Shown here piece by piece: positions 16,556 through 24,373 of a stretch of DNA of 64,000 bases; the first letter of the stretch is position 1, and the number at the start of each line of letters is the position of its first letter. The notes under the pieces are model-generated. The model was not told where the DNA came from, made no database searches, and was given only the letters and a program-made list of their open reading frames with translations. The translations under genes were made by a program, and so were the position numbers. This DNA is from Bacillus subtilis (GTDB taxonomy: Bacteria; Pseudomonadota; Alphaproteobacteria; Rhizobiales; Rhizobiaceae). The stretch lies in NCBI GenBank assembly GCA_021733665.1, contig JAHREI010000006.1, positions 167,043 through 231,042 on the forward strand, given 5' to 3'.

Positions 16556-16813
16556 ATGACCAATAAGAACAAAACGCTTCAGGGCCAAGATAACGCTATG
16601 ACCTCATTTTCGCGCGAGGATTACGCGCAAAACAGCCAGCATTCGGGCAGTTCAAATAAGGGGGATGAACTGGGCGCAAATTCGGAGATCGGTACAAAAC
16701 TCCGTGCGCTATATTCCAGTATTCAGGACGAGACGATCCCTGAGCGTTTTCTTGATCTTTTGGAGAAACTTGATCAGGCCGAACGTAAATCTGCTTCTCA
16801 TTCAAGGAATTAA
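16556..16813 (+). CDS. nepR: Anti-sigma factor NepR
   Basis: 85 residues. The conserved NepR core is at 45-75: IGTKLRALYSSIQDETIPER followed by FLDLLEKLDQAE, the two helices that clamp EcfG. The N-terminal 40 residues are polar and probably disordered. In unstressed cells NepR holds EcfG inactive; phosphorylated PhyR takes NepR away. It is followed by ecfG after only five bases, so the two are translated from one message, as in other alphaproteobacteria. ATG at 16598 (MTSFSRED) is a second possible start. Confidence 0.93.
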   Translation: MTNKNKTLQGQDNAMTSFSREDYAQNSQHSGSSNKGDELGANSEIGTKLRALYSSIQDETIPERFLDLLEKLDQAERKSASHSRN

Positions 16814-16818
16814 GAAGA

Positions 16819-17367
16819 ATGGCGGAGGAGAGAGACGAATTCAAGCGGCTGATGCTCGCAGCCTTGCCGGGCTTGCGAGCCTTTGCTGTGTCGCTGTCAG
16901 GTCAGCAGGATAAAGCTGATGATCTGGTGCAGGATACGATTATGAAAGCTTGGGGCAAACGTGACAGCTTTGAGATGGGCACCAATATCAAAGCCTGGCT
17001 GTTTACGATTTTGCGTAATGAATTTTACAGCCAGATGCGTAAGCGTGGCCGTGAGATACAGGATTCTGACGGGCTTTATACAGAGCGTCTGGCGGTGCAT
17101 CCGTCCCAATATGGTTCACTGGACTTGCAGGATTTCCGCAAAGCTTTGAATGAGTTGCCGGATGATCAGCGTGAAGCCATTATTCTGATCGGCGCTTCCG
17201 GCTTTTCCTATGAGGAAGCGGCAGAAATTTGTGAATGTGCTGTCGGAACAATCAAGAGTCGTGTCAGCCGTGCGCGTGTCCGTTTGCAGGAACTGCTCGA
17301 TATTAAAGGCAATTCTGATTACGGGCCGGATGAAGCGTCATCACAGGTGACAATGCGCTCTTTTTAA
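16819..17367 (+). CDS. ecfG: General stress response sigma factor EcfG
   Basis: 182-residue ECF sigma factor (EcfG group). Region 2: LPGLRAFAVSLSGQQDKADD to IKAWLFTILRNEFYSQMRKR, including the core-binding LVQDTIMKAW. Region 4: LNELPDDQREAIILIGASGF and SYEEAAEICECAVGTIKSRV with the -35-reading helix. EcfG drives stress genes with GGAAC-N16-CGTT promoters, and several such sites surround this gene. AAGAAG precedes the ATG. It is downstream of nepR and is followed after 16 bases by the lipid-kinase gene, likely the same operon. Confidence 0.95.
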   Translation: MAEERDEFKRLMLAALPGLRAFAVSLSGQQDKADDLVQDTIMKAWGKRDSFEMGTNIKAWLFTILRNEFYSQMRKRGREIQDSDGLYTERLAVHPSQYGSLDLQDFRKALNELPDDQREAIILIGASGFSYEEAAEICECAVGTIKSRVSRARVRLQELLDIKGNSDYGPDEASSQVTMRSF

Positions 17368-17383
17368 GCGGAGTTCAGGCTAT

Positions 17384-18307
17384 TTGAAGATAATCGCAGT
17401 GCTGAATGGTGAAAGCGGTACTTTGCGCACGTTGGATATAGCGGCGTTTATCGCAGATGCAAAAGCTGCATTCACCGCAGAAGGCCATGAGTTGCATTGC
17501 AAAGTCACTAACGGCAAAAATATCCTCGCAGTACTGGAAGAGGCTGCGCAAAACCCTGATTATGATGTTTTGCTGGCCGGTGGCGGTGATGGCACAATCT
17601 CCGCAGCAGCTGCTTTTGCCTGGCGCAATAAGAAGATATTAGGCGTTTTGCCTGCAGGGACAATGAACCTGTTCGCTCGCTCCCTGAATATGCCGCAGAA
17701 TATCAGTGTCAGTATTCATGCTTTGGCGCGTGCTACCATTCAGGCAGTTGATATCGGTACCTGTAACGGACAGGTCTTTGTGCATCAGGTGGCGATTGGC
17801 TTACATCCGCAGCTGATCCGTATTCGCGAGAAATATAATTATTCTTCCCGCCTCGGTAAAATCTGGGCGAATTTTCGCGCTATGGTACAGTTGATCAGGC
17901 ATGTGCCCCGCGTAAATACGGAGGCCGTTATTGACGGCCGCATAATCAAAGGCGTGTATTCCGCTCTGGCGATCTCCAATAATCCCTATGGAGATGGCGT
18001 TTTACCGGTTGCACCGGATGTCCAGACAGGGCGGCTGGGGTTCTATCTGGCCAAGCCCTTGCCGGTGAGCGGAATGATCCGGTTGTTTTGGGATATTCTG
18101 CGTGGCAAGTGGCGCAGTAATCTCGCGATCGCGGAAGACCATGCCCGTTCTGTACAGCTAAAAACTGTGACGCATAAAACGCATCAATATATGTCTGTTG
18201 ACGGAGAATTGCTGCCTTTGCCCGCGACACTGGAGATACAAATCCATCCGGCTGCACTTAAGGTGCTGATGCCGGAGGATGTGGGGCAGATGCTCGAAGA
18301 TCTCTGA
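17384..18307 (+). CDS. Diacylglycerol/sphingosine kinase-family lipid kinase
   Basis: 307-residue member of the DAGK catalytic family (YegS/BmrU-like). The nucleotide loop VLLAGGGDGTISAAAA and LGVLPAGTMNLFARSLNMP are clear, as is the C-terminal MSVDGELLPL. Such enzymes phosphorylate a lipid or a sphingoid-type alcohol with ATP; the substrate is not known here. The start is TTG at 17384, with GGAG about ten bases upstream. Placement 16 bases after ecfG suggests it belongs to the stress operon, perhaps remodelling membrane lipids. It ends at a bidirectional terminator. Confidence 0.82.
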   Translation: MKIIAVLNGESGTLRTLDIAAFIADAKAAFTAEGHELHCKVTNGKNILAVLEEAAQNPDYDVLLAGGGDGTISAAAAFAWRNKKILGVLPAGTMNLFARSLNMPQNISVSIHALARATIQAVDIGTCNGQVFVHQVAIGLHPQLIRIREKYNYSSRLGKIWANFRAMVQLIRHVPRVNTEAVIDGRIIKGVYSALAISNNPYGDGVLPVAPDVQTGRLGFYLAKPLPVSGMIRLFWDILRGKWRSNLAIAEDHARSVQLKTVTHKTHQYMSVDGELLPLPATLEIQIHPAALKVLMPEDVGQMLEDL

Positions 18308-18315
18308 TGAAAAAT

Positions 18316-18345
18316 ACCGCGCAGAAATATCTGCGCGGTGTTTTT
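18316..18345. terminator. Bidirectional terminator
   Basis: Nine-base arms ACCGCGCAG/CTGCGCGGT with an A-run before and T-run after, between convergent genes. Confidence 0.85.
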
Positions 18346-18349
18346 CGTA

Positions 18350-18586
18350 TTATAGTGTAGCCGCGCCGGTATCGTCAGAGCTGGCGCCGAGCTTTTCCAG
18401 AGCAAGCTCGATTTCTCGTAAATCTTTATTCAGCCCGTCATCGGGATCCATGCCGCCTTCAGTTGCGGCACGCTGAATATCACGTGCATCTTCCTGAAGT
18501 TTCATAAGCGCATCGATTTTGTCTTGCCTGGTCTGCGACGTATTTTTGAGGATGTCGTCAAGCTGAGCTTTTGTTGAGCTGGTCAT
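18350..18586 (-). CDS. Small helical protein of unknown function
   Basis: 78 residues, charged, with no membrane span. Predicted helices cover nearly all of it: TSSTKAQLDDILKNTSQTRQ, DKIDALMKLQEDARDIQRAA and KDLREIELALEKLGAS. I do not recognise the family. GGAG lies eight bases before the ATG. It is the last gene of a minus-strand run after the holin-like gene (59-base gap) and the DUF883-type gene, all probably under one EcfG promoter. Its role is presumably stress-related, by context only. Confidence 0.65.
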   Translation of the reverse strand: MTSSTKAQLDDILKNTSQTRQDKIDALMKLQEDARDIQRAATEGGMDPDDGLNKDLREIELALEKLGASSDDTGAATL

Positions 18587-18645
18587 TGATGGTCTCCTTA
18601 GGGCTGTGGCTGAGCTGAACTCTGCGGAGGGGAGGCGGGCAGTGT

Positions 18646-19107
18646 TTAGCTGCCCTGATCCTTCTTCGGGGTGCTGTCAGATTTTTTGTCCTTTGACAGC
18701 AGGCTGACTGCAAGCAATCCGGCAACCGGTAAAGCTAAAGTCAGAAGCGGTTTTTTAAGCAGTGTCGGCACGGCTGCAACGGCAGCGGCAGTCAGAGCCG
18801 CATTCGTGTCGATGGCAGCGCGTCGATCTTCAAGCCGGCGCTTTTCTGCATTATCCATGACGCGGTTGATGATAAAGGCAAGGATGGCCAGTACCACACA
18901 ACCGGCGGTAATGATCAGTGCCGCGATAATCAGGCCGAAATGCATCATCAGCGCGAAAAACAATGCCATTAACAGGAAGAATGTTCCTGTGAGCAGTGCA
19001 ACCGCCATAATCGTATAAAGTATGGCACTGCGCTTGGCGCGCTGTGTTGCCGCCTGCACTTCGCTGCCGATAATAGCCGAGATAACCGGTGTGAAGAGTT
19101 TCAGCAT
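18646..19107 (-). CDS. Phage holin family (DUF1469-type) membrane protein
   Basis: 153 residues. Two adjacent membrane spans at about 29-81 (LYTIMAVALLTGTFFLLMAL, then FGLIIAALIITAGCVVLAIL), a charged amphipathic stretch (NRVMDNAEKRRLEDRRAAID), and a C-terminal hydrophobic segment near 110-140. This two-span layout is that of the putative holin-superfamily proteins that accompany DUF883 proteins in stress operons; despite the name they are not phage genes. The start is one base after the stop of the DUF883-type gene, so the two are coupled. Function unknown. Confidence 0.75.
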   Translation of the reverse strand: MLKLFTPVISAIIGSEVQAATQRAKRSAILYTIMAVALLTGTFFLLMALFFALMMHFGLIIAALIITAGCVVLAILAFIINRVMDNAEKRRLEDRRAAIDTNAALTAAAVAAVPTLLKKPLLTLALPVAGLLAVSLLSKDKKSDSTPKKDQGS

Positions 19108-19108
19108 G

Positions 19109-19438
19109 TTAGCGCCGTGTCAGAGCAGCGACGAGATAGCCGAAGGCTGCCGCCAATGCGAGAGATGTCACTGGACGCTCCTGCACATAATCTGTAACCT
19201 GCTGTTCAACCGAGCAAGCGCTGCTTTTGAGTGAATTCAGAGCATCTTCGCCCTGTTCATAAACATCATTATAGGCGTCAGATGCGTCTTGTCTGACCTG
19301 ATTGATCTTACGTGACCCCATATCTGTCAGTGTGGCAGCAATAGCAGCAATATCTTCTTTAAGCTGGGCAATTTGCGCCTGCAGTTCTGCGGTGCTTTCG
19401 TCCTGAATGTCATTTACGATTTTAGTTTCACGAGCCAT
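19109..19438 (-). CDS. DUF883 (ElaB/YqjD-type) membrane-anchored protein
   Basis: 109 residues. A long amphipathic helix, rich in Asp, Glu, Gln and Lys (AELQAQIAQLKEDIAAIAAT onward), leads to the family signature VTDYVQERPVTSLALAAAFGYLVAALTRR at the C-terminus, a single tail-anchor span. ElaB/YqjD proteins attach to the inner membrane and, in E. coli, some bind ribosomes in stationary phase. It is the first gene of a three-gene operon. An exact EcfG promoter is at 19498-19522. Confidence 0.85.
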   Translation of the reverse strand: MARETKIVNDIQDESTAELQAQIAQLKEDIAAIAATLTDMGSRKINQVRQDASDAYNDVYEQGEDALNSLKSSACSVEQQVTDYVQERPVTSLALAAAFGYLVAALTRR

Positions 19439-19497
19439 TGATGCCTCCGGTAAATGGAATGAGCAAATTATCGGGTTTCGTTTGAATTCAAGAATAT

Positions 19498-19522
19498 AAC
19501 GTAGCTTTAAGCTAATGGTTCC
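19498..19522 (-). promoter_or_regulatory. EcfG promoter of the DUF883-type operon
   Basis: Minus strand GGAAC (19522-19518), 16 bases, CGTT (19501-19498), 60 bases before the start codon. Exact consensus. Confidence 0.82.
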
Positions 19523-19623
19523 ACGGTTTCATTGCCAGAGGGCTGCCGGAAAACAGTCGTCCGCCAAGGCTATAATCGGCAATCAGGGTTAATTGCGTTG
19601 TTTGTGATGCAAAATTCAGGACA

Positions 19624-19662
19624 ATAATAAAACAGCAGCCCGCACGCTAAGCGCAGGCTGCC
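19624..19662 (-). terminator. Terminator of the 52-residue gene
   Basis: On the minus strand GCAGCCTGCGC pairs with the GTGCGGGCTGC side (small internal mismatch), followed by TGTTTTATTATT. Confidence 0.6.
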
Positions 19663-19692
19663 ATTAGAAGGTAAAGTTGTGTGTAACAGTGT

Positions 19693-19851
19693 TCAGGCAA
19701 CCATCAAAACGAGAGCTGCAATAAACAGGCATGCGGCGGTAACATAAAAACCGGTGCGCAAAACTGCGGTTTCCTGCCGTTCCGGTTCAAAAGAACCTGC
19801 CATTGCAGTGCGGGCGGCAGCTTCAATGGTCTGCATATCTTTGTGCATCAT
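19693..19851 (-). CDS. Small single-span membrane protein, 52 residues
   Basis: A short open frame with every sign of a real gene: GGAG eight bases before ATGATG, a terminator about 30 bases after the stop, and a promoter-like GGAAC site upstream. The product has a polar N-terminus (MMHKDMQTIEAAARTAMAGS), a charged stretch FEPERQETAVLRTG and one membrane span, FYVTAACLFIAALVLMVA, reaching the C-terminus. It resembles the small tail-anchored stress proteins beside it in layout, not in sequence. I do not recognise the family. Confidence 0.65.
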   Translation of the reverse strand: MMHKDMQTIEAAARTAMAGSFEPERQETAVLRTGFYVTAACLFIAALVLMVA

Positions 19852-19920
19852 CTAATGTCTCCGTAATCATTATGACATTGTCAGAAGTCTATAATGGTAT
19901 GCACCACCATATACGGCTTT

Positions 19921-19945
19921 AATGCGACAGCTATATGATTGTTCC
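19921..19945 (-). promoter_or_regulatory. Possible EcfG promoter of the 52-residue gene (CATT variant)
   Basis: Minus strand GGAAC (19945-19941), 16 bases, CATT (19924-19921). Same one-base departure from the consensus as the site before nepR. Confidence 0.4.
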
Positions 19946-20187
19946 TTGGCGTGATCTTAATATTTGACGATACGGCGCCGGATATGCAAACCTGTATATA
20001 ATTGTCATGTTATGGATTGGCGATTGCAGCTATAATCTTAGCTGCGACAGCGACTCACCAAAGCTGCGAATGGGAAGAAGCGGCTTACCGGCACGGGAAA
20101 ATGTTTTTACGTATAAAATAATTCCTTTGTTTTAGTGAATAAGTTCCCGATTTTGGGCAAATAACAGCAGAATGACGGGTTTTTATA

Positions 20188-20212
20188 AAACATGACTTGC
20201 GGCGTCATGTTT
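20188..20212. promoter_or_regulatory. Operator-like palindrome upstream of exbB
   Basis: Perfect nine-base arms AAACATGAC and GTCATGTTT around a seven-base spacer. It also fits the TGA-N9-TCA form of the iron-responsive operator read by RirA in rhizobia. It lies about 150 bases before the exbB start, so control of the TonB system by iron is plausible. Confidence 0.4.
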
Positions 20213-20357
20213 GATGGTTGTATTGCAGGTGCTGAAAAGGCAGTTGCCGGATTGTTTCAGTAAAACCGTATAAGCGCGGAGCAGGCTTGTCCTGCATAAG
20301 CTGAGAATCTTAAAGGCCGGACTGTCCCTGATAATGAAATGCAGTGAGGTCTAAGCG

Positions 20358-21554
20358 GTGGTTAAGACGGTGTCCAAGGCAGCAACATCATTCAAGGCAG
20401 GATTGTCAGTATTTGTTCTCACCGCCTGTCTGGCGGGCGGCAATATGCTGAGTTCTGCAGTACCAGCTATGGCACAGGAAGCGCAACAGCAGCAATCCGC
20501 CCCGCAAGCCCAGCAGGAAGCTCCGGCCGTAACTGCACCTGCTACACCGGCACCGGTTGCGCCATCTGCAACAACACCTTCTACTACTGAACCGGCTGCA
20601 ACACAGCCGTCATCCGGTGCGACTGCGCCGGTACAGCCATCACCGAGCCAGAGCGCGGGCGAGCAGGGAACTCCGGCTACACAGCCGGTACAGACTGCAC
20701 CGGAAGGTCAGACAACAGGTGCTGCTGCACAGAACACACCGGCCAATAATCCGGCTCAGCCTGAAGCAACCACACCGGTACGCACTGCGGATAACGGCTT
20801 GCAGATCCCGCATGATCTTTCCCCTTGGGGCATGTTCATGGCTGCGGACTGGGTTGTAAAGGCCGTAATGATCGGTCTGGCCATTGCCTCTCTGGCAACA
20901 TGGACAGTGTGGCTTGCCAAAACTCTTGAAATTGCCGGTGCACGCAGCCGTGCAGGCCGTGCCCTGAAAGAAGTATCACACGCAGAAAATCTGGCGTCTG
21001 CCGTGCAGGCTTTGGAAAAGACCCGTGGCCCTGGTGCGCATCTCGTTCGTGCTGCACAGGAGGAGGTCTCGCAATCCGCATCGGCTGCTGCCTTTGTCGG
21101 TGGTGAAGGTCTGAAAGAGCGTGTTGCATCGCGCCTCAGCCGTATTGAAGCCGGTGCCGGTCGTCGCCTTGCTAAAGGCACCGGCATTCTCGCAACCATT
21201 GGTTCTGTAGCGCCGTTTGTCGGTCTGTTCGGTACTGTATGGGGTATTATGAATTCCTTTATCGGTATTTCCGAAGCGCAAACCACTAATCTGGCCGTTG
21301 TCGCGCCGGGTATTGCGGAAGCGCTGCTGGCTACCGCGATCGGTCTGGTGGCAGCTATTCCTGCGGTTATTATTTATAATATTTTCGCCCGTTCGGTCAC
21401 ATCTTATCGTCATCTGCTGGCCGATGTCGGTGCTGGTGTTGAGCGTCTGGTTAGCCGTGATCTGGATATTCGTGCAGCCCGTGACATTGTGCAGAAACAG
21501 GCAGCCCTTGTTAATCCGGCGCAGTCTGCATCTGTGACGAAAGCAGCGGAGTAA
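20358..21554 (+). CDS. exbB: TonB-system proton channel protein ExbB (long form)
   Basis: 398 residues. Signal-like N-terminus ([20 protein letters not shown]), then a long Gln/Pro/Thr/Ala-rich region (about 45-140), and the MotA/TolQ/ExbB domain with three spans: [20 protein letters not shown] near 160, [20 protein letters not shown], and [20 protein letters not shown]. With ExbD it uses proton motive force to energise TonB. The extended periplasmic N-terminus is normal for rhizobial ExbB. The start is GTG at 20358 with AGTGAGG eight bases upstream. exbD follows after five bases and tonB after that. Confidence 0.93.
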   Translation: MVKTVSKAATSFKAGLSVFVLTACLAGGNMLSSAVPAMAQEAQQQQSAPQAQQEAPAVTAPATPAPVAPSATTPSTTEPAATQPSSGATAPVQPSPSQSAGEQGTPATQPVQTAPEGQTTGAAAQNTPANNPAQPEATTPVRTADNGLQIPHDLSPWGMFMAADWVVKAVMIGLAIASLATWTVWLAKTLEIAGARSRAGRALKEVSHAENLASAVQALEKTRGPGAHLVRAAQEEVSQSASAAAFVGGEGLKERVASRLSRIEAGAGRRLAKGTGILATIGSVAPFVGLFGTVWGIMNSFIGISEAQTTNLAVVAPGIAEALLATAIGLVAAIPAVIIYNIFARSVTSYRHLLADVGAGVERLVSRDLDIRAARDIVQKQAALVNPAQSASVTKAAE

Positions 21555-21559
21555 GCGAT

Positions 21560-22057
21560 ATGGGCAGCCGTTTGCGTGAAGATGCCGGTGACGAACTGCA
21601 GGAAAGCCATGAAATCAACGTGACGCCGTTTATCGACGTGATGCTGGTGCTTCTGATTATCTTCATGGTGGCAGCACCTCTGGCAACCGTTGATATTAAT
21701 GTTGACCTGCCTGCTGCCAGTGCAACACCGCAGCCACGTCCTGATAAGCCGGTTTATCTGACCCTGAAGGATGATCTCAGCATCAGCCTTGGTAATGATG
21801 CTGTGCCTCGCGATGCTTTGGCTGTTTTGCTGGATCGTTTGTCGGAAGGCAATAAAGAGACCCGCATTTTCTTGCGTGCGGATAAGATGGTTGGTTATGG
21901 CGAGCTGATGAATGTCATGAACCTGCTGCGTGAAGCAGGCTATCTGAAGATCGCGCTGGTTGGTCTCGAAACACTTGGTGCAACGGACGGCACTGCTACG
22001 CCTGTGACAGCACCGCCTGCCGCAGGCCAAAGTGCAGGCCAGAGCGCGGGGGAGTGA
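21560..22057 (+). CDS. exbD: TonB-system protein ExbD
   Basis: 165 residues. A short cytoplasmic N-terminus, one membrane span with the key proton-carrying Asp (NVTPFIDVMLVLLIIFMVAA, the ExbD/TolR signature), and a periplasmic domain: KPVYLTLKDDLSISLGNDAV, TRIFLRADKMVGYGELMNVM and LREAGYLKIALVGLE. The C-terminal tail is Gly/Ala/Gln-rich. It forms the energising complex with ExbB and TonB for uptake of iron chelates and similar substrates. It lies five bases after exbB and three bases before tonB. Confidence 0.93.
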   Translation: MGSRLREDAGDELQESHEINVTPFIDVMLVLLIIFMVAAPLATVDINVDLPAASATPQPRPDKPVYLTLKDDLSISLGNDAVPRDALAVLLDRLSEGNKETRIFLRADKMVGYGELMNVMNLLREAGYLKIALVGLETLGATDGTATPVTAPPAAGQSAGQSAGE

Positions 22058-22060
22058 GAC

Positions 22061-22987
22061 GTGAAGGAATTGCCGATCGATCACCCGCCGGTGAAGGGAA
22101 TGAAAAACGGATCGACTGTTGAAACGTCCGGCGGTGCCTGGAAAGACATGACTCGCTGGCTTGGTGCCGGTGCGATTGTTTTGATGGCGCATGCGGCAGG
22201 GGCTTATGCTTTACATGCGTCTGTTCCGGAACTGGTGCCGGATGGTGAGCCGCCAGCGGCAATTATGATGGAGCTTGATCCGGTGCCGCAGGCGCCGGAA
22301 GTGGAAGAAGATTCTGTTGCACCTTCTGCGGAAGCTTCTCAAAATCCTGATGAAGCTGAAGTTGAACCGGAGCAGCCGGTTGAACAGGTTGAGGAAGTGA
22401 CACCTGAGGAGCCTGTTGAGGAGCCGCAGGAAGTTGCTGAAGCCGAGCCGGTGGAAGAAGTGACACCGGAAGTGCCGGAAGCACCAAAACCTGAAGTGGT
22501 TCTGCCGAAGAAGGTTGAAAAGCCGAAAAAGGTAGAGAAAAAAGAACCAAAGCCTGAGAAGCCGAAGGAAAAGCCAAAACCTAAGGAAAAGGCGAAGAAA
22601 ACACAGAAGGCCGAGCAAACACAGGCTGCTTCTGCACCGCAGATCAATGCGCAGAATTCTTCCCGTGTTGCGGCCAATGCCAATCGTCAGAGCTCAGCAT
22701 CTGCCGGCGTCAGCTCTGCTAAATGGCAGTCGAAGCTTTATGCGCATCTTAATCGTAAGAAGCGCTCTGCCCAGCGCGCTATCGGGCGGAATAACAAGGG
22801 TATTGTTAATCTGACCTTTGTGATTGATCCGGCAGGCAATGTACTGTCAGCCCGTGCAAATTCCGGTAATCCGGTTATGGATCAGGCTGTTGTGGAAATG
22901 GTGAAAAAGGCTTCACCGGTTCCTGCACCGCCACCGGCTATTGCAGAGGCACGCAAGTCTATCAGCGTTCCGATTAAATTCGACTGA
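22061..22987 (+). CDS. tonB: TonB energy-transducing protein
   Basis: 308 residues. Membrane anchor at about 28-48 (WLGAGAIVLMAHAAGAYAL), a long Pro/Glu/Val-rich then Pro/Lys-rich spacer (about 65-195) that spans the periplasm, and a TonB C-terminal domain: WQSKLYAHLNRKKRSAQRAI, GIVNLTFVIDPAGNVLSARA, NSGNPVMDQAVVEMVKKASP and the final SVPIKFD. It passes energy from ExbBD to outer-membrane receptors. The start is GTG at 22061, with GGGGGAG before it. It ends at a strong bidirectional terminator. Confidence 0.93.
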   Translation: MKELPIDHPPVKGMKNGSTVETSGGAWKDMTRWLGAGAIVLMAHAAGAYALHASVPELVPDGEPPAAIMMELDPVPQAPEVEEDSVAPSAEASQNPDEAEVEPEQPVEQVEEVTPEEPVEEPQEVAEAEPVEEVTPEVPEAPKPEVVLPKKVEKPKKVEKKEPKPEKPKEKPKPKEKAKKTQKAEQTQAASAPQINAQNSSRVAANANRQSSASAGVSSAKWQSKLYAHLNRKKRSAQRAIGRNNKGIVNLTFVIDPAGNVLSARANSGNPVMDQAVVEMVKKASPVPAPPPAIAEARKSISVPIKFD

Positions 22988-22995
22988 TACTAATA

Positions 22996-23036
22996 CGAAA
23001 AAAGCCCCGCATGATCATCATGCGGGGCTTTTTTAA
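22996..23036. terminator. Bidirectional terminator, tonB / dut
   Basis: AAAAAAGCCCCGCATGAT pairs with ATCATGCGGGGCTTTTTT; T-runs on both strands. Confidence 0.92.
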
Positions 23037-23054
23037 TTCTGTTTTACAAAGGGT

Positions 23055-23537
23055 TTATTTCTGGCCGGTTGAGCCAAAGCCACCGGCGCCGCGTACCGTT
23101 TCGCTGACCTGATCGCGTTCTTCAACTTCAACCTGTGTCACCGGTGCGATAACAGCCTGCGCAATGCGCATGCCGCGCTCAATGCGGAAATCATCATCGC
23201 CGAGATTGATCAGCAGCACTTTGACCTCACCGCGGTAATCGCTGTCGATTGTGCCCGGTGTGTTGAGGCAGGTAATGCCGTTTTTGAAGGCAAGACCGGA
23301 GCGCGGACGGATCTGCGCTTCGTAACCTTCTTCCAGTTCAAAGATCAGGCCGGTTGGCACAAGAGTACGGCGACCTGGCAGCAGGACGATCTGGCGGTCT
23401 TCCGGCACGGCTGCACGCAAATCCATGCCAGCGGAACCTGAGGTTTCATAGGCTGGCAGATCCAGACCTTCAGCATGTTCAAGACGCACAATTCCGAGCT
23501 TCGGACGGCGGGAAGATGAAGAGGAATTGGCAGTCAT
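23055..23537 (-). CDS. dut: Deoxyuridine triphosphatase (dUTPase)
   Basis: 160-residue trimeric dUTPase; it hydrolyses dUTP to dUMP and keeps uracil out of DNA. All five motifs are visible: [39 protein letters not shown] (with the catalytic Asp), [10 protein letters not shown], and the C-terminal [10 protein letters not shown] arm. AAGGG lies seven bases before the ATG at 23537. It is a single gene, ending at the terminator shared with tonB. Confidence 0.97.
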   Translation of the reverse strand: MTANSSSSSRRPKLGIVRLEHAEGLDLPAYETSGSAGMDLRAAVPEDRQIVLLPGRRTLVPTGLIFELEEGYEAQIRPRSGLAFKNGITCLNTPGTIDSDYRGEVKVLLINLGDDDFRIERGMRIAQAVIAPVTQVEVEERDQVSETVRGAGGFGSTGQK

Positions 23538-23659
23538 GATAAACCCTTTTCAGCAATATATGATTTAAAATGAGCACTAAACATATTGGGACGCTTTTTG
23601 AAAGAGAGCAGTCTGCACCAAAGGAATTTAATTGTTCAGATCATCATTCTGAAAAATCA

Positions 23660-23768
23660 CTAGAGCATGTCTGGCTCAAATGTATTCATTTAGCGTTTGC
23701 GAACATGCGGCAATTAAAAGAATCTAGAGCGAGCGCAGTGGGTACGATTAAACGCAGCACGCTCTAGA
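23660..23768. repeat. Intergenic mosaic repeat
   Basis: Begins CTAGAGCATGTCTGGC, continues through AACATGCGG, and ends in a perfect inverted repeat TCTAGAGCG (23723-23731) / CGCTCTAGA (23760-23768). The 3' element is related to the one at 13338-13381 and the 5' start to a fragment at 25512-25540. It lies between dut and the Lrp-type gene. Confidence 0.65.
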
Positions 23769-23780
23769 GTGCTGCAAACC

Positions 23781-24245
23781 TCAAAATAGCGGGATTTCGG
23801 TACTGTCTTTAATCTCTTCCATGACAAAAGAAGCCGAGACATCGGATAAGGGTACGCGGGTAATCAGCTTTTGATAAAGCCGGTCATAGGCTTTCATATC
23901 TTCAATTCGGGCGCGGATAATATAATCGAGATCACCGCTCATACGATAAACGCCGACAACTTCTGTCAGGGAGGTGACCGCTGCACGGAACTGCTCCAGC
24001 CATTTCGGGTCGTGATTACTGGTACGCACCAGCATGAAAACAGTGAGGCCAAGGCCAAGCTTATCAGCATCCACAAGCGCGACGCGGGCTTTGAGGATGC
24101 CGTCATCTTCTAGTCGCTTCACTCGTCGCCAGCAGGCATTGCGCGACAGATGAATGCGCGCTGAAAGGGCATCAACAGAGAGTGTGGCATCTTTCTGCAG
24201 TTCCTGAAGGATGCGGCGGTCAATTTCATCTATATTCTGGCTCAT
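23781..24245 (-). CDS. Lrp/AsnC-family transcriptional regulator
   Basis: 154 residues from ATG at 24245. N-terminal AsnC helix-turn-helix: IDEIDRRILQELQKDATLSV and ARIHLSRNACWRRVKRLEDD. The C-terminal ligand-binding (RAM) domain runs from LGLGLTVFMLVRTSNHDPKW to FVMEEIKDSTEIPLF, with VGVYRMSGDLDYIIRARIED. These proteins form octamers and sense amino acids. The ligand and targets here are unknown. No strong ribosome site is present, and the frame is open to 24305. The divergent DUF6356 gene is a possible target. Confidence 0.88.
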   Translation of the reverse strand: MSQNIDEIDRRILQELQKDATLSVDALSARIHLSRNACWRRVKRLEDDGILKARVALVDADKLGLGLTVFMLVRTSNHDPKWLEQFRAAVTSLTEVVGVYRMSGDLDYIIRARIEDMKAYDRLYQKLITRVPLSDVSASFVMEEIKDSTEIPLF

Positions 24246-24373
24246 GGTGGGATAATTGTCCCGCAAATTTCTAATATCAAGAATATTTTGAGACAAAGTG
24301 CACAAAAAGCGGTGTTATTCTTTTTGGCAGATGCAGATGACTGCATTTTGAAAGCTGATAAAGGGGAAGCCTG

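Larger units (their letters stand above)
19852..20357. other. Intergenic region between the stress block and exbB
   Basis: About 500 bases between divergent genes. It holds the promoter-like site for the 52-residue gene at 19921-19945 and a strong palindrome at 20188-20212. The remainder is AT-rich and I see no further gene. Confidence 0.5.

Noticed and set aside
18646..19107. Holin-like gene as a sign of a prophage
   Set aside because: No other phage genes; the pairing with a DUF883-type gene and the EcfG promoter show a stress gene.
21410..22192. Long minus-strand frame across exbD and tonB
   Set aside because: Composition is unlike a protein and it lies opposite three well-supported genes.
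23570..23767. A 65-codon frame after dut
   Set aside because: It runs through the intergenic repeat at 23660-23768 and has no family features.
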